Shown one piece after another: positions 8,114 through 14,465 of a stretch of 24,696 nucleotides of DNA. This DNA comes from an uncultured Christensenella sp. (GTDB lineage: Bacteria; Bacillota; Clostridia; Christensenellales; Pumilibacteraceae). Both the position numbers and the translations under genes were made by a program. The DNA lies in the NCBI GenBank assembly GCA_910577945.1, contig CAJTNI010000026.1, positions 1 through 24,696 of the forward strand, written 5' to 3'. Positions within the stretch are counted from its first letter, which is position 1. Each line of letters starts with the position of its first letter. The notes beneath the pieces were generated by a model that worked only from the letters and a program-made list of their open reading frames with translations, was not told the DNA's origin and did not search any database.

Positions 8114-9944
8114 AAGCATTAAGACCGAAAAGGAAATAAAGCCCGAAAAAAAGCTCAGGTTTTTCGGCTTGGGCAAGCTGCGCCCGTACTTGCGCGCGTA
8201 CCGCGGCATTTTCGCCACGCTTGTGTTTTGCACATTGGCGGTGGGCGTGCTCAATACGATAACGCCGCTGTTTCAAATGTACGCTATCAACAATTTTATC
8301 GCCGAAAAGACGCTCGACGGCTTGCTCGCGTTCGCGCTTGCGTACGCGGCGGTCAACGTGGTTACGGTGGTGCTCGACTACTTCGGCTCGTACGGCTGCT
8401 GCCGCTTGGAAATGTTCCTGCTGCGCGACATGCGCAGGACGGCGTTCAACCATTTGCAAACGCTGTCGGTATCGTATTTCAATCAACACAGCGTCGGCAA
8501 GCTGCACGCGCGCGTGATGAGCGACACGAGCGTCATTTCGTCCATACTCTCTTGGGACGTGTATTCGGGCGTGTGGAACGTGACGTACGCGCTGTGCGCG
8601 GCGGTAGTCATGTTTGTGCTCAACCCGTTGCTGGCGCTGTGCGTGCTCGTAATAGTGCCCGTGGTGGCGGCGGTGTCGGTGTATTTTCAGCGCAAGCTCA
8701 CCAAGCTCAACCGCAATGTGCGCGAGATAAATTCGGAAATTACGGGCGGGTTTAACGAGGGCATTACGGGCGCGCAAACGTCCAAAACGCTCGCCGTCGA
8801 GCAAAAGCTGGACGACGATTTTTACGGCAAAACGGACAGAATGAAGCGCGTGTCGCAGCGGCTCGGCCACCACCGCGCGCTGTTCTTTTCCATAATCGCG
8901 TTTGCGGCGTCCGTTGCGCTCGCGCTGGTGCTTTGGTACGGCGGCGTAATCACCAAGGACGGCGTAATCGCCGTGGGCACGCTGTCCGTGTTCATGACTT
9001 ACGCGCAGGGCATTGTCGAGCCCGTGCAGTGGGCGGTGGACGCGCTCGCCGACCTCGTGTCGGTCAAGGTCAACGTCGAGCGGTTTACCGCGCTCACCGA
9101 GAGCGTAAGCGACGTCAAGGACGCGCCCGAGGTCGTGGAAAAGTACGGCGACGCGTTCAGCCCCAAGCGCGAGAATTGGGAGGCGCTGCACGGCGACGTG
9201 GAGTTCGACGACGTCACGTTCAAGTACCCCGACGGCGACGAGTACGTGCTCGAACATTTCAGTCTGAAAGTGCCGCAGGGCACGAACGTGGCGATAGTCG
9301 GCGAAACGGGCGCGGGCAAGTCGACGCTCGTCAACCTCGTGTGTCGGTTTTTCGAGCCGACGGAGGGCAGAGTGCTCATCGACGGCAAGGACGCGCGCGA
9401 GCGTTCGGTCGAGTGGCTGCACAGCAATATAGGATACGTGCTGCAAACGCCGCACTTGTTTTCGGGCACGGTGCGCGAAAACCTGTTGTACGGTAAGCCC
9501 GACGCAACCGACGCGGAGCTCGACGCGGCGATAAAGAGCGTCAATGCCGAGGGCATAATCACGCGCATGGAAAACGGATACGACACCGTCGTCGGCGAGG
9601 GCGGCAACACGCTGTCTACGGGCGAAAAACAGCTTTTGTCGTTCGCTCGTGCCATACTCGTAGACCCCGCGATATTCGTGCTCGACGAGGCGACGTCCTC
9701 TATCGACACGCTCACCGAAAAGCTCATACAGAGCGCGATAGAAAAATTGATGGAGGGCAGGACGAGCTTCGTCATCGCGCACAGGCTGTCCACGGTGCGC
9801 TCGGCGGATATAATCTTGGTCGTGTCGGACGGCAAAATCACCGAGCGCGGCACGCACGAGGAATTGCTCGCCATGCGCGGCGCGTATTACAACCTGTATA
9901 TCAAGCAGTTCCGCGAGGAGAATATAGCGGCGAGCGTCAAATAG
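8106..9944 (+). CDS. Heterodimeric ABC exporter half-transporter, catalytic-site subunit (LmrD/TM288-like)
   Basis: This is the partner half-transporter, 612 residues. Membrane segments are at about 34-58, 71-95, 152-173, 175-194, 255-280 and 285-310. Walker A GETGAGKS is at 399-406. The signature reads LSTGEKQ (503-509) instead of LSGGQ, and Walker B VLDEA (525-529) has the catalytic Glu. The H-loop is AHR (558-560). In a dimer, the odd signature faces the Asp-containing site of the partner, while the intact Glu and Walker A here pair with the partner's canonical signature. That gives one hydrolytic and one degenerate site, as described for TM287/288 and LmrCD. GGGGAGGT (8093-8100) precedes the ATG by 5 bases. 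The substrate cannot be told from sequence. Confidence 0.88.
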   Translation: MTESIKTEKEIKPEKKLRFFGLGKLRPYLRAYRGIFATLVFCTLAVGVLNTITPLFQMYAINNFIAEKTLDGLLAFALAYAAVNVVTVVLDYFGSYGCCRLEMFLLRDMRRTAFNHLQTLSVSYFNQHSVGKLHARVMSDTSVISSILSWDVYSGVWNVTYALCAAVVMFVLNPLLALCVLVIVPVVAAVSVYFQRKLTKLNRNVREINSEITGGFNEGITGAQTSKTLAVEQKLDDDFYGKTDRMKRVSQRLGHHRALFFSIIAFAASVALALVLWYGGVITKDGVIAVGTLSVFMTYAQGIVEPVQWAVDALADLVSVKVNVERFTALTESVSDVKDAPEVVEKYGDAFSPKRENWEALHGDVEFDDVTFKYPDGDEYVLEHFSLKVPQGTNVAIVGETGAGKSTLVNLVCRFFEPTEGRVLIDGKDARERSVEWLHSNIGYVLQTPHLFSGTVRENLLYGKPDATDAELDAAIKSVNAEGIITRMENGYDTVVGEGGNTLSTGEKQLLSFARAILVDPAIFVLDEATSSIDTLTEKLIQSAIEKLMEGRTSFVIAHRLSTVRSADIILVVSDGKITERGTHEELLAMRGAYYNLYIKQFREENIAASVK

Positions 9945-10047
9945 TGGTTAAGCGGTCGACGCGCCTAAAAACGGTGTCGCGCCGTTACATAAGGCGATAA
10001 AGCCGCGGCGATACTAAATAGCGCGATACGGCGCGGAGGATTTTTGA

Positions 10048-10302
10048 ATGATACATTCGATGAGCGGCGGAGTATTGAGCGAGTACGATTCGTACACGTT
10101 CGTCAAGGTCACGTTCGAGGACGGCGGCAGACCGTATTGGTATGTGACCGATTTCGAGGTGAGCGAGGGCGACGCAGTGACCGCGCCGTTCGGCGGCGCG
10201 GTCAAGCGCGCGACGGTGATTGCGGTGGAGCAAAACGTTTCGGGGCAGGTCACGCCCGTGCCGTTGCGCTCGGTCAAAAAGCTTATCGCCAAGGCGCAGT
10301 AG
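10048..10302 (+). CDS. Small protein resembling the PriA N-terminal DNA-binding barrel
   Basis: This is an 84-residue predicted all-beta protein without membrane segments. Residues about 38-68 (GDAVTAPFGG, then VIAVEQNVSG) resemble the GD-x-V-x-V-PFG turn of the N-terminal domain of the replication restart helicase PriA, but nothing of the helicase follows. A solid ribosome site GGAGGA (10035-10040) precedes the ATG by 7 bases. It may be a free-standing barrel that binds DNA or RNA, or an unrelated beta-barrel with the same turn. It follows the exporter pair by about 100 bp. I see no convincing promoter or terminator in that gap, so it might be read through from the exporter operon. Confidence 0.6.
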   Translation: MIHSMSGGVLSEYDSYTFVKVTFEDGGRPYWYVTDFEVSEGDAVTAPFGGAVKRATVIAVEQNVSGQVTPVPLRSVKKLIAKAQ

Positions 10303-10321
10303 CCGCGTTTGCGGAAATCGC

Positions 10322-10350
10322 TTGACAGCGCGCGCGATTGGCGGTATAAT
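10322..10350 (+). promoter_or_regulatory. Consensus sigma-A promoter
   Basis: A perfect TTGACA (10322-10327) and perfect TATAAT (10345-10350) are separated by 17 bp. The expected transcription start, 6-7 bases after the -10, falls at about 10356-10358, on the ATG of the next gene. Confidence 0.75.
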
Positions 10351-10356
10351 CTCGTT

Positions 10357-10740
10357 ATGCTTATTTGTGCGTTACAGACCTATGCGGTCGTCATAATAGT
10401 AGCCGTTATCGCGGCGCAGTACGCCTTCGCTCTGTTTTGCCTGTTAAAGCTGGCGTACCTCGATATCACGAAAAAGGAATACGTGCTTTGGAACTTGTTC
10501 GTCCTGCTCGTGTTCTTTATCGGCGGCATAGCGTTTTTGGTTTACTATTACAAGGTGAAGGACGCGAAATCCATTAAAGCGATTGACGGCGCCGCGCCCG
10601 CGTCCGAGTCCGCGGAAGTCGCCGAAGCGGCGGAAGCGAGCGAGACGGCGGAAACCGAGGAGCGCGCGCCCGCCGACGCAAGTGAAGCCGAGGCAGAGCC
10701 CGCCGAGCAAAGCCCGACGGACGACGAAAAACCCGAATAG
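10357..10740 (+). CDS. Small membrane protein with PLDc_N-like two-helix domain and acidic tail; probably leaderless
   Basis: The protein has 127 residues from ATG 10357. Membrane segments are at about 8-30 and 42-64, with the second containing LWNLFVLLVFFIGG and ending in FLVYYYK. This resembles the PLDc_N (phospholipase D-nuclease N-terminal) membrane module, which often occurs alone. The remainder (about 72-127) is a low-complexity tail rich in Ala, Glu, Ser and Pro, strongly acidic and probably disordered. An in-frame upstream start at 10309 exists, but it lies before a perfect promoter whose start point coincides with ATG 10357. There is no ribosome site, so translation of a leaderless message is likely. 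The gene is a single transcription unit, closed by the terminator at 10750-10777. Confidence 0.65.
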   Translation: MLICALQTYAVVIIVAVIAAQYAFALFCLLKLAYLDITKKEYVLWNLFVLLVFFIGGIAFLVYYYKVKDAKSIKAIDGAAPASESAEVAEAAEASETAETEERAPADASEAEAEPAEQSPTDDEKPE

Positions 10741-10749
10741 ATATTACAG

Positions 10750-10777
10750 CGTCGTTCGATAAGAGCGGCGTTTTTTT
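10750..10777 (+). terminator. Rho-independent terminator
   Basis: An 8-bp stem (10750-10757 with 10763-10770, two G-T wobbles) around a GATAA loop is followed directly by seven T residues (10771-10777). It ends the small membrane protein gene. Confidence 0.8.
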
Positions 10778-10818
10778 ATGCGCGGTTATTTGTCCGTCGC
10801 GCGTAATACACTATAAGT

Positions 10819-11055
10819 GTGAAAAGGATTCCGATATCGGTGATAGAGCTGTGCGACGAGGAGGGCGGCATAACGCCGCTGTTCGTGGTGGCGGATGGCA
10901 GAAAGTACGAGGTGGAACGCGTCATGCGCGTATCCAGACACGCGCCCGCCGTGGCGTGCGTTTCGCCCATGCGCTACGACTGCGTAATCGAGGGGCGCAA
11001 AAAGGCGATATACCGCGACGCGCACCCGTCGAGCAAATGGTTTTCCGTCAAATAG
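10819..11055 (+). CDS. Conserved small hypothetical protein
   Basis: This is a 78-residue protein starting at GTG. It is probably all-beta (ITPLFVV, KYEVERVMRV, YDCVIEGRKKAIY) and ends in KWFSVK. It resembles short proteins widespread in Clostridia of the pattern KRIPV...I...G.I.P......DG..Y.ID.V, of unknown function; I know no established role. It has no membrane segment or signal. No ribosome site precedes the GTG. TACACT (10807-10812) or TATAAG (10812-10817) could serve as a -10 just upstream, so a leaderless or very short-leader message is possible. The start is the least certain part. It sits between two intrinsic terminators, so it is its own transcription unit. Confidence 0.65.
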   Translation: MKRIPISVIELCDEEGGITPLFVVADGRKYEVERVMRVSRHAPAVACVSPMRYDCVIEGRKKAIYRDAHPSSKWFSVK

Positions 11056-11103
11056 ACCGAGGTCGGGGAACGGGTATTTTATAGTCGACCTTCAAGCTTT
11101 TTT

Positions 11104-11131
11104 CGCGTATGCCGAGCATGCGCGTTTTTTT
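11104..11131 (+). terminator. Rho-independent terminator
   Basis: The stem is CGCGTATG (11104-11111) with CATGCGCG (11117-11124), having one G-T wobble and a CCGAG loop. Seven T residues follow (11125-11131). It closes the gene ending at 11055. Confidence 0.85.
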
Positions 11132-11140
11132 GTTGCGCCT

Positions 11141-11156
11141 GCGGTGTCGACACCGC
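11141..11156. promoter_or_regulatory. 16-bp perfect palindrome
   Basis: GCGGTGTC is followed immediately by its reverse complement GACACCGC, with no spacer. It lies 10 bp after a terminator and about 90 bp before the glycosyltransferase start. It could be a protein-binding site; no T-run follows, so it is not a terminator. Confidence 0.35.
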
Positions 11157-11192
11157 GTACCCCGTAGGCATGCGCATTACGAATTTATATTT

Positions 11193-11220
11193 CACACCCG
11201 TTGCGTCGCCGTCATATCAT
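11193..11220 (+). promoter_or_regulatory. Possible sporulation-type (sigma-K-like) promoter
   Basis: CACA (11193-11196), 16 bases, then CATATCAT (11213-11220) fit the loose pattern mACm-N16-CATAnnnT of sigma-K promoters in Bacillus. The start point would fall about 20 bases before the glycosyltransferase ATG, which is reasonable geometry. The motif is short and could be chance. No good sigma-A promoter is seen in this gap. Confidence 0.25.
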
Positions 11221-11246
11221 GGAGTAGACCGAGCGGCGGAGGGGCG

Positions 11247-12320
11247 ATGGAACTCAGCTTGTGCATGATAGTTAAGAACGAGGCGGACGTTTTGGAACGC
11301 GCCGTCGAGAACGCGCGGGTGTTTGCGGACGAAATAGTCGTTGTGGACACGGGCTCGACGGACGGGACAAAGGCGATTGCCAAGCGCGTAGCCGACAAAA
11401 CGGGCGAATTTAAATGGCGGGACGACTTTGCGGCGGCGCGCAACTATGCCGACAGCCTTGCGACTTGCCCGTATAAAATGTGGCTGGATGCCGACGACGT
11501 AGTGCCGCTGCCGTCGGCAAAGGCGATTGGCAAGCTTATGCGCACGCTCGACCCCGCGACGGACGTGGTAATGCTGCCGTACGTGCTCGCCCGCGACGAG
11601 TTCGGCGCGCCCAAGTTCTCGTACTACCGCGAGCGCATTGTCAGAAACCGCGCCGATTTTATGTGGCGGGGCAGAGTGCACGAGGCGATAGCAATTCACG
11701 GCAATATTATAAAAGCCAAGCCGATAATCTTGCACGCCAAGCCGACGGGTCGCGCGAGCGGCACGCGCAACCTCGATATCTACCGCAAAATGGCGGCGGA
11801 GGGTCACGTTTTCGAGCCGCGCGAAACGTACTACTACGCGCGCGAGCTGTATTACAACGGCGAGCACGACGGCGCGGCGCGCGAGTTCGAAAGGTACTTG
11901 GGCATGCGCGCGGGGTACGCCGCCAACGATATCGACGCGTGCCTGATGCTGTCGCGCTGCTACGCCAAGCTCGGCGACAAACGAAAATCGTTCGCGGCGT
12001 TGTTCGACAGCTTCGAGTACGCGCTGCCCACGGGCGAGGTGTGCTGCGAGATAGCGTTCAAGCTTTTCGCGGACGGCGATTACAAGCGCGCCGCGTATTG
12101 GTTCAAGCGCGCCGCGCAAGCCAAGCCCGATATCGACTCGGGCGCGTTTATAGACTACGACTGCTACGGATTTTTGCCGTATATCTGGCTGTCGGTGTGC
12201 TACGACAAGCTGGGCAACCGTCGCACGGCGTACTATTGGCATCGCCGCGCGCGCAAGGTCAATCCGAATCATCCGAGCGTCATTGCAAACCAAGCCTATT
12301 TCGAAAGCATAGGATTTTAA
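11247..12320 (+). CDS. Family 2 glycosyltransferase with C-terminal TPR-like helices
   Basis: This is a 357-residue cytosolic GT-A glycosyltransferase. The N-terminus LSLCMIVKNEADVLERAV (3-20) and IVVVDTGSTDGT (30-41) are the nucleotide-sugar-binding start typical of the family. The metal-binding DxD motif is LDADD (80-84), and the acceptor-side motif is WRGRVHE (140-146). Residues about 195-345 form paired helices with TPR-like spacing. This arrangement is common in Clostridia and recalls SunS-type enzymes that glycosylate peptides. The true start is ATG 11247 behind GGAGGGG. An in-frame extension upstream (to 11109) begins inside a terminator and has no domain content. The stop lies 15 bp before the collagen-like gene, so the two are an operon and the enzyme may glycosylate the collagen threonines. 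Donor sugar and acceptor are unproven. Confidence 0.85.
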   Translation: MELSLCMIVKNEADVLERAVENARVFADEIVVVDTGSTDGTKAIAKRVADKTGEFKWRDDFAAARNYADSLATCPYKMWLDADDVVPLPSAKAIGKLMRTLDPATDVVMLPYVLARDEFGAPKFSYYRERIVRNRADFMWRGRVHEAIAIHGNIIKAKPIILHAKPTGRASGTRNLDIYRKMAAEGHVFEPRETYYYARELYYNGEHDGAAREFERYLGMRAGYAANDIDACLMLSRCYAKLGDKRKSFAALFDSFEYALPTGEVCCEIAFKLFADGDYKRAAYWFKRAAQAKPDIDSGAFIDYDCYGFLPYIWLSVCYDKLGNRRTAYYWHRRARKVNPNHPSVIANQAYFESIGF

Positions 12321-12335
12321 CATCAGGAGGTAATT

Positions 12336-13724
12336 ATGTTTTTTAACTTTTTCAACCGTCCGTGCTGCGACGGCGCGGATGATTGCGACTGCGACCGCAC
12401 CGACGAGTGCAAGTGCGAATGCGAATGCGAGTGCGAGCGTCCGTGCCCGCCTCCGCCGCCCCGCCCCACTCCGTGCTGCGTCGGTCCGACAGGCCCGACG
12501 GGCGCGCCCGGTCCGATAGGTCCGCGCGGCTACCCCGGTCTTAACGGCGCAACGGGTGCAACGGGTGCGACGGGCGCGCAAGGTCCACGCGGACCTCAGG
12601 GCGTTCAGGGCGTGCAGGGCATCACGGGCGCGACGGGCGCGCAGGGCGTGCAAGGTATACAAGGCGTGACGGGCGCGACGGGCGCTACGGGTGCAACGGG
12701 TGCGGCAGGCGCGGTCGGCGCGACGGGCGCTACGGGTGCAACGGGTGCGCAAGGACCTCAGGGCATTCAAGGTATACAAGGCGTGACGGGCGCGACAGGA
12801 GCAACGGGGGCTGACGGCGCGGTCGGCGCAACGGGCGCTACGGGTGCAACGGGTGCGCAAGGACCTCAGGGCATTCAAGGCATACAGGGCGTGACGGGCG
12901 CTACGGGTGCAACGGGGGCTGACGGCGCAGTCGGCGCTACGGGTGCTACGGGAGCTACGGGTGCAACGGGTGCGCAAGGACCTCAGGGCATTCAAGGTAT
13001 ACAAGGCGTGACGGGCGCAACAGGTGCAACAGGCGCGGCAGGCGCGGTCGGCGCAGTCGGCGCTACGGGCGCAACGGGTGCGCAAGGACCTCAGGGTATT
13101 CAAGGTATACAGGGCGTGACGGGCGCGACAGGAGCAACGGGTGCTGACGGCGCGGTCGGCGCTACGGGAGCTACGGGCGCGACAGGCGCGACGGGCGCTG
13201 ACGGCGCGGTCGGCGCAACGGGAGCTACGGGTGCTACGGGCGCGACAGGCGCGACGGGAGCTACGGGTGCTACGGGCGCGACAGGCGCGACGGGCGTAGC
13301 CGATTTGAATGCGTACGGCGGTTTGTACAATACCACGCCGCAAACGCTCAACTTGACGGTAGGCGGAACCACGCAGTTGCCGATACCGACCGCAATGCCG
13401 TTGAAAAACGTGACTAACGCGCCTGCCAACAGTCTTACCGTGGCAAATGCGGGCGTGTACGAGATAAACTATTATTCAAACGTATCGGCGGCGCTCGGAA
13501 CGACCGTCACTATGTCCGTAAGGCTCAACGGCACGGCAATTCCGCAGGCTACTATCTCGCGCGTATTGTCCGTCGGCGTCGGCTCGCTGTACAGCGGAAG
13601 CTTTATAATCGCGCTCAACGCAGGCGACGTGATAGACATGGCGCTATCGGCGCTGCTCGCGGTGGGCGTCACCTTGGGCGGCGGCGTCAACACAACGCTG
13701 ACCGTTAAGCAAATAAGCGTGTAA
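12336..13724 (+). CDS. Collagen-like protein with Cys-rich head and BclA-like beta-sandwich tail
   Basis: This is a 462-residue structural protein, probably on the cell or spore surface. Residues 1-48 carry 12 cysteines (10, 11, 17, 19, 25, 27, 29, 31, 33, 37, 47, 48), alternating with Asp/Glu, then a proline run. Residues 50-322 are about 90 uninterrupted Gly-X-Y triplets, dominated by GAT, GAQ, GPQ, GIQ and GVT, which should form a triple helix. Residues 323-462 form a small beta-rich globular domain (NSLTVANAGVYEINYYSNVS, then VRLNGTAI and FIIALNAGDVIDM). This resembles the C1q/TNF-like trimerisation domain of Bacillus BclA. There is no classical signal peptide or LPXTG anchor. AGGAGGT (12325-12331) precedes the ATG. 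The glycosyltransferase upstream is cotranscribed, and an intrinsic terminator follows. Confidence 0.9.
   Translation: MFFNFFNRPCCDGADDCDCDRTDECKCECECECERPCPPPPPRPTPCCVGPTGPTGAPGPIGPRGYPGLNGATGATGATGAQGPRGPQGVQGVQGITGATGAQGVQGIQGVTGATGATGATGAAGAVGATGATGATGAQGPQGIQGIQGVTGATGATGADGAVGATGATGATGAQGPQGIQGIQGVTGATGATGADGAVGATGATGATGATGAQGPQGIQGIQGVTGATGATGAAGAVGAVGATGATGAQGPQGIQGIQGVTGATGATGADGAVGATGATGATGATGADGAVGATGATGATGATGATGATGATGATGATGVADLNAYGGLYNTTPQTLNLTVGGTTQLPIPTAMPLKNVTNAPANSLTVANAGVYEINYYSNVSAALGTTVTMSVRLNGTAIPQATISRVLSVGVGSLYSGSFIIALNAGDVIDMALSALLAVGVTLGGGVNTTLTVKQISV
12747..13292 (+). repeat. Tandem repeats inside the collagen-like gene
   Basis: A module encoding GAQGPQGIQGIQGVTGATGA and following GAT/GAV triplets recurs with starts at 12747, 12855, 12972 and 13080, spacings 108, 117 and 108 bp. 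Near the end a perfect 36-bp unit beginning GGAGCTACGGGTGC is repeated at 13221 and 13257. All spacings are multiples of nine, so each gain or loss keeps the Gly-X-Y register. Confidence 0.85.
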
Positions 13725-13754
13725 TTAAATACGGAGAGAATCGAGCAAGCAAGC

Positions 13755-13782
13755 GCGCGTCGCCATTGGGCGGCGCGCTTTT
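13755..13782 (+). terminator. Rho-independent terminator of the collagen operon
   Basis: A 10-bp stem (13755-13764 with 13769-13778, one G-T pair) around an ATTG loop is followed by four T residues. The T-run is short, but the stem is very GC-rich. Confidence 0.7.
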
Positions 13783-13857
13783 GCGTATGAAAAAAATCTC
13801 GTGCTTTTGTCGGACGTATGAAATATTGTGTAAACTTCGGGCGCGTGTATAATTCGC

Positions 13858-13887
13858 TTGACGCCGCGCGTAAGATAATTATATAAT
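13858..13887 (+). promoter_or_regulatory. Promoter of the marR-exporter operon
   Basis: TTGACG (13858-13863) and a perfect TATAAT (13882-13887) are separated by 18 bp. The start point (about 13894) falls in the adjacent palindrome. Confidence 0.7.
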
Positions 13888-13891
13888 AGCG

Positions 13892-13912
13892 TTATCTAAG
13901 CATATTAGATAA
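13892..13912. promoter_or_regulatory. Probable MarR operator
   Basis: A perfect inverted repeat, TTATCTAA - 5 bases - TTAGATAA, lies directly after the -10 box and over the expected start point of the marR operon. Size and placement are typical for autoregulation by a MarR repressor. Confidence 0.65.
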
Positions 13913-13969
13913 ATTTGTTGCCGAAAATGCGTTCGCCGCGGTCGGCAACGGGTAGGGAGCCGACAAAGC

Positions 13970-14422
13970 ATGAAAAACGAGCAAAAGGCGCGGGAGTACG
14001 CGGAAAAATTTTTTTCGGCGCAGCCGCAAGGGTTTTTCAAACCGCTGGACGAAAAGACCAAGGGCATGCACTTGATTTTGCGCATGCTGGCGCGGAGCGG
14101 CGAGGCTTGCGCGGGCGATATCAGCCACACGCTCGGCATGTCCACGCCGAGAGTCGCCGCCGCGCTCAAAGCGCTCGAAGGCAAGGGGTACGTTACGCGC
14201 GAGCCGTCGGCGAGCGACGCGCGGCGGGTAATCGTGCGGCTTACCGACGCGGGACGCGCCGAGCACGACGTGCGCGAGAGCGAGCTAATCGAGCTTGTAG
14301 ATTACGTGCTCGATACGGTGGGCGAGCGCGATTTGTACGAGCTGCTGCGCATAATGAAGGAAATTTGCGGGGCGCTGGAAAAGCGCGCGCTTTGCGGCGA
14401 ACAAACGAGCGGCGTGCGGTGA
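13970..14422 (+). CDS. MarR family transcriptional regulator
   Basis: This is a 150-residue winged-helix repressor. The recognition region reads GDISHTLGMSTPRVAAALKA (49-68), followed by LEGKGYVTREPSASDARRVI with the Asp-x-Arg wing (D83-R85) and LTDAGR. N- and C-terminal helices for dimerisation flank it. AGGGAG precedes the ATG. It is the first gene of an operon with the exporter pair that starts 43 bp downstream. It most likely represses its own promoter through the palindrome at 13892-13912 and releases on binding a small molecule, as MarR-family regulators of drug exporters do. The inducer is unknown. Confidence 0.88.
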   Translation: MKNEQKAREYAEKFFSAQPQGFFKPLDEKTKGMHLILRMLARSGEACAGDISHTLGMSTPRVAAALKALEGKGYVTREPSASDARRVIVRLTDAGRAEHDVRESELIELVDYVLDTVGERDLYELLRIMKEICGALEKRALCGEQTSGVR

Positions 14423-14465
14423 TTTATTCGGCGCTACGCGGATATAATCGAAGATAGGAGGCGCA

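Noticed and set aside
11109..11246. N-terminal extension of the glycosyltransferase
   Set aside because: It begins inside a terminator stem and the translation is Arg/Cys-rich without family similarity; ATG 11247 gives the standard family start.
12579..13292. Regularly spaced repeats that could be taken for a CRISPR array
   Set aside because: Repeats are coding, in frame, without unique spacers, and encode collagen triplets.
11217..13343. Minus-strand open frame of 708 codons over glycosyltransferase and collagen genes
   Set aside because: Its repeated Arg/Ser/Cys/Ala translation is the antisense of the Gly-X-Y repeats, and it has no ribosome site.
14443..14448. TATAAT box between marR and the exporter gene
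   Set aside because: No acceptable -35 at 16-18 bp upstream; the gap is short and the genes look cotranscribed.
13915..14457. Overlapping + strand frame of 180 codons at marR
   Set aside because: Out of frame with the clear MarR protein and rich in Arg/Ala/Gly, the usual shadow of GC-rich genes.
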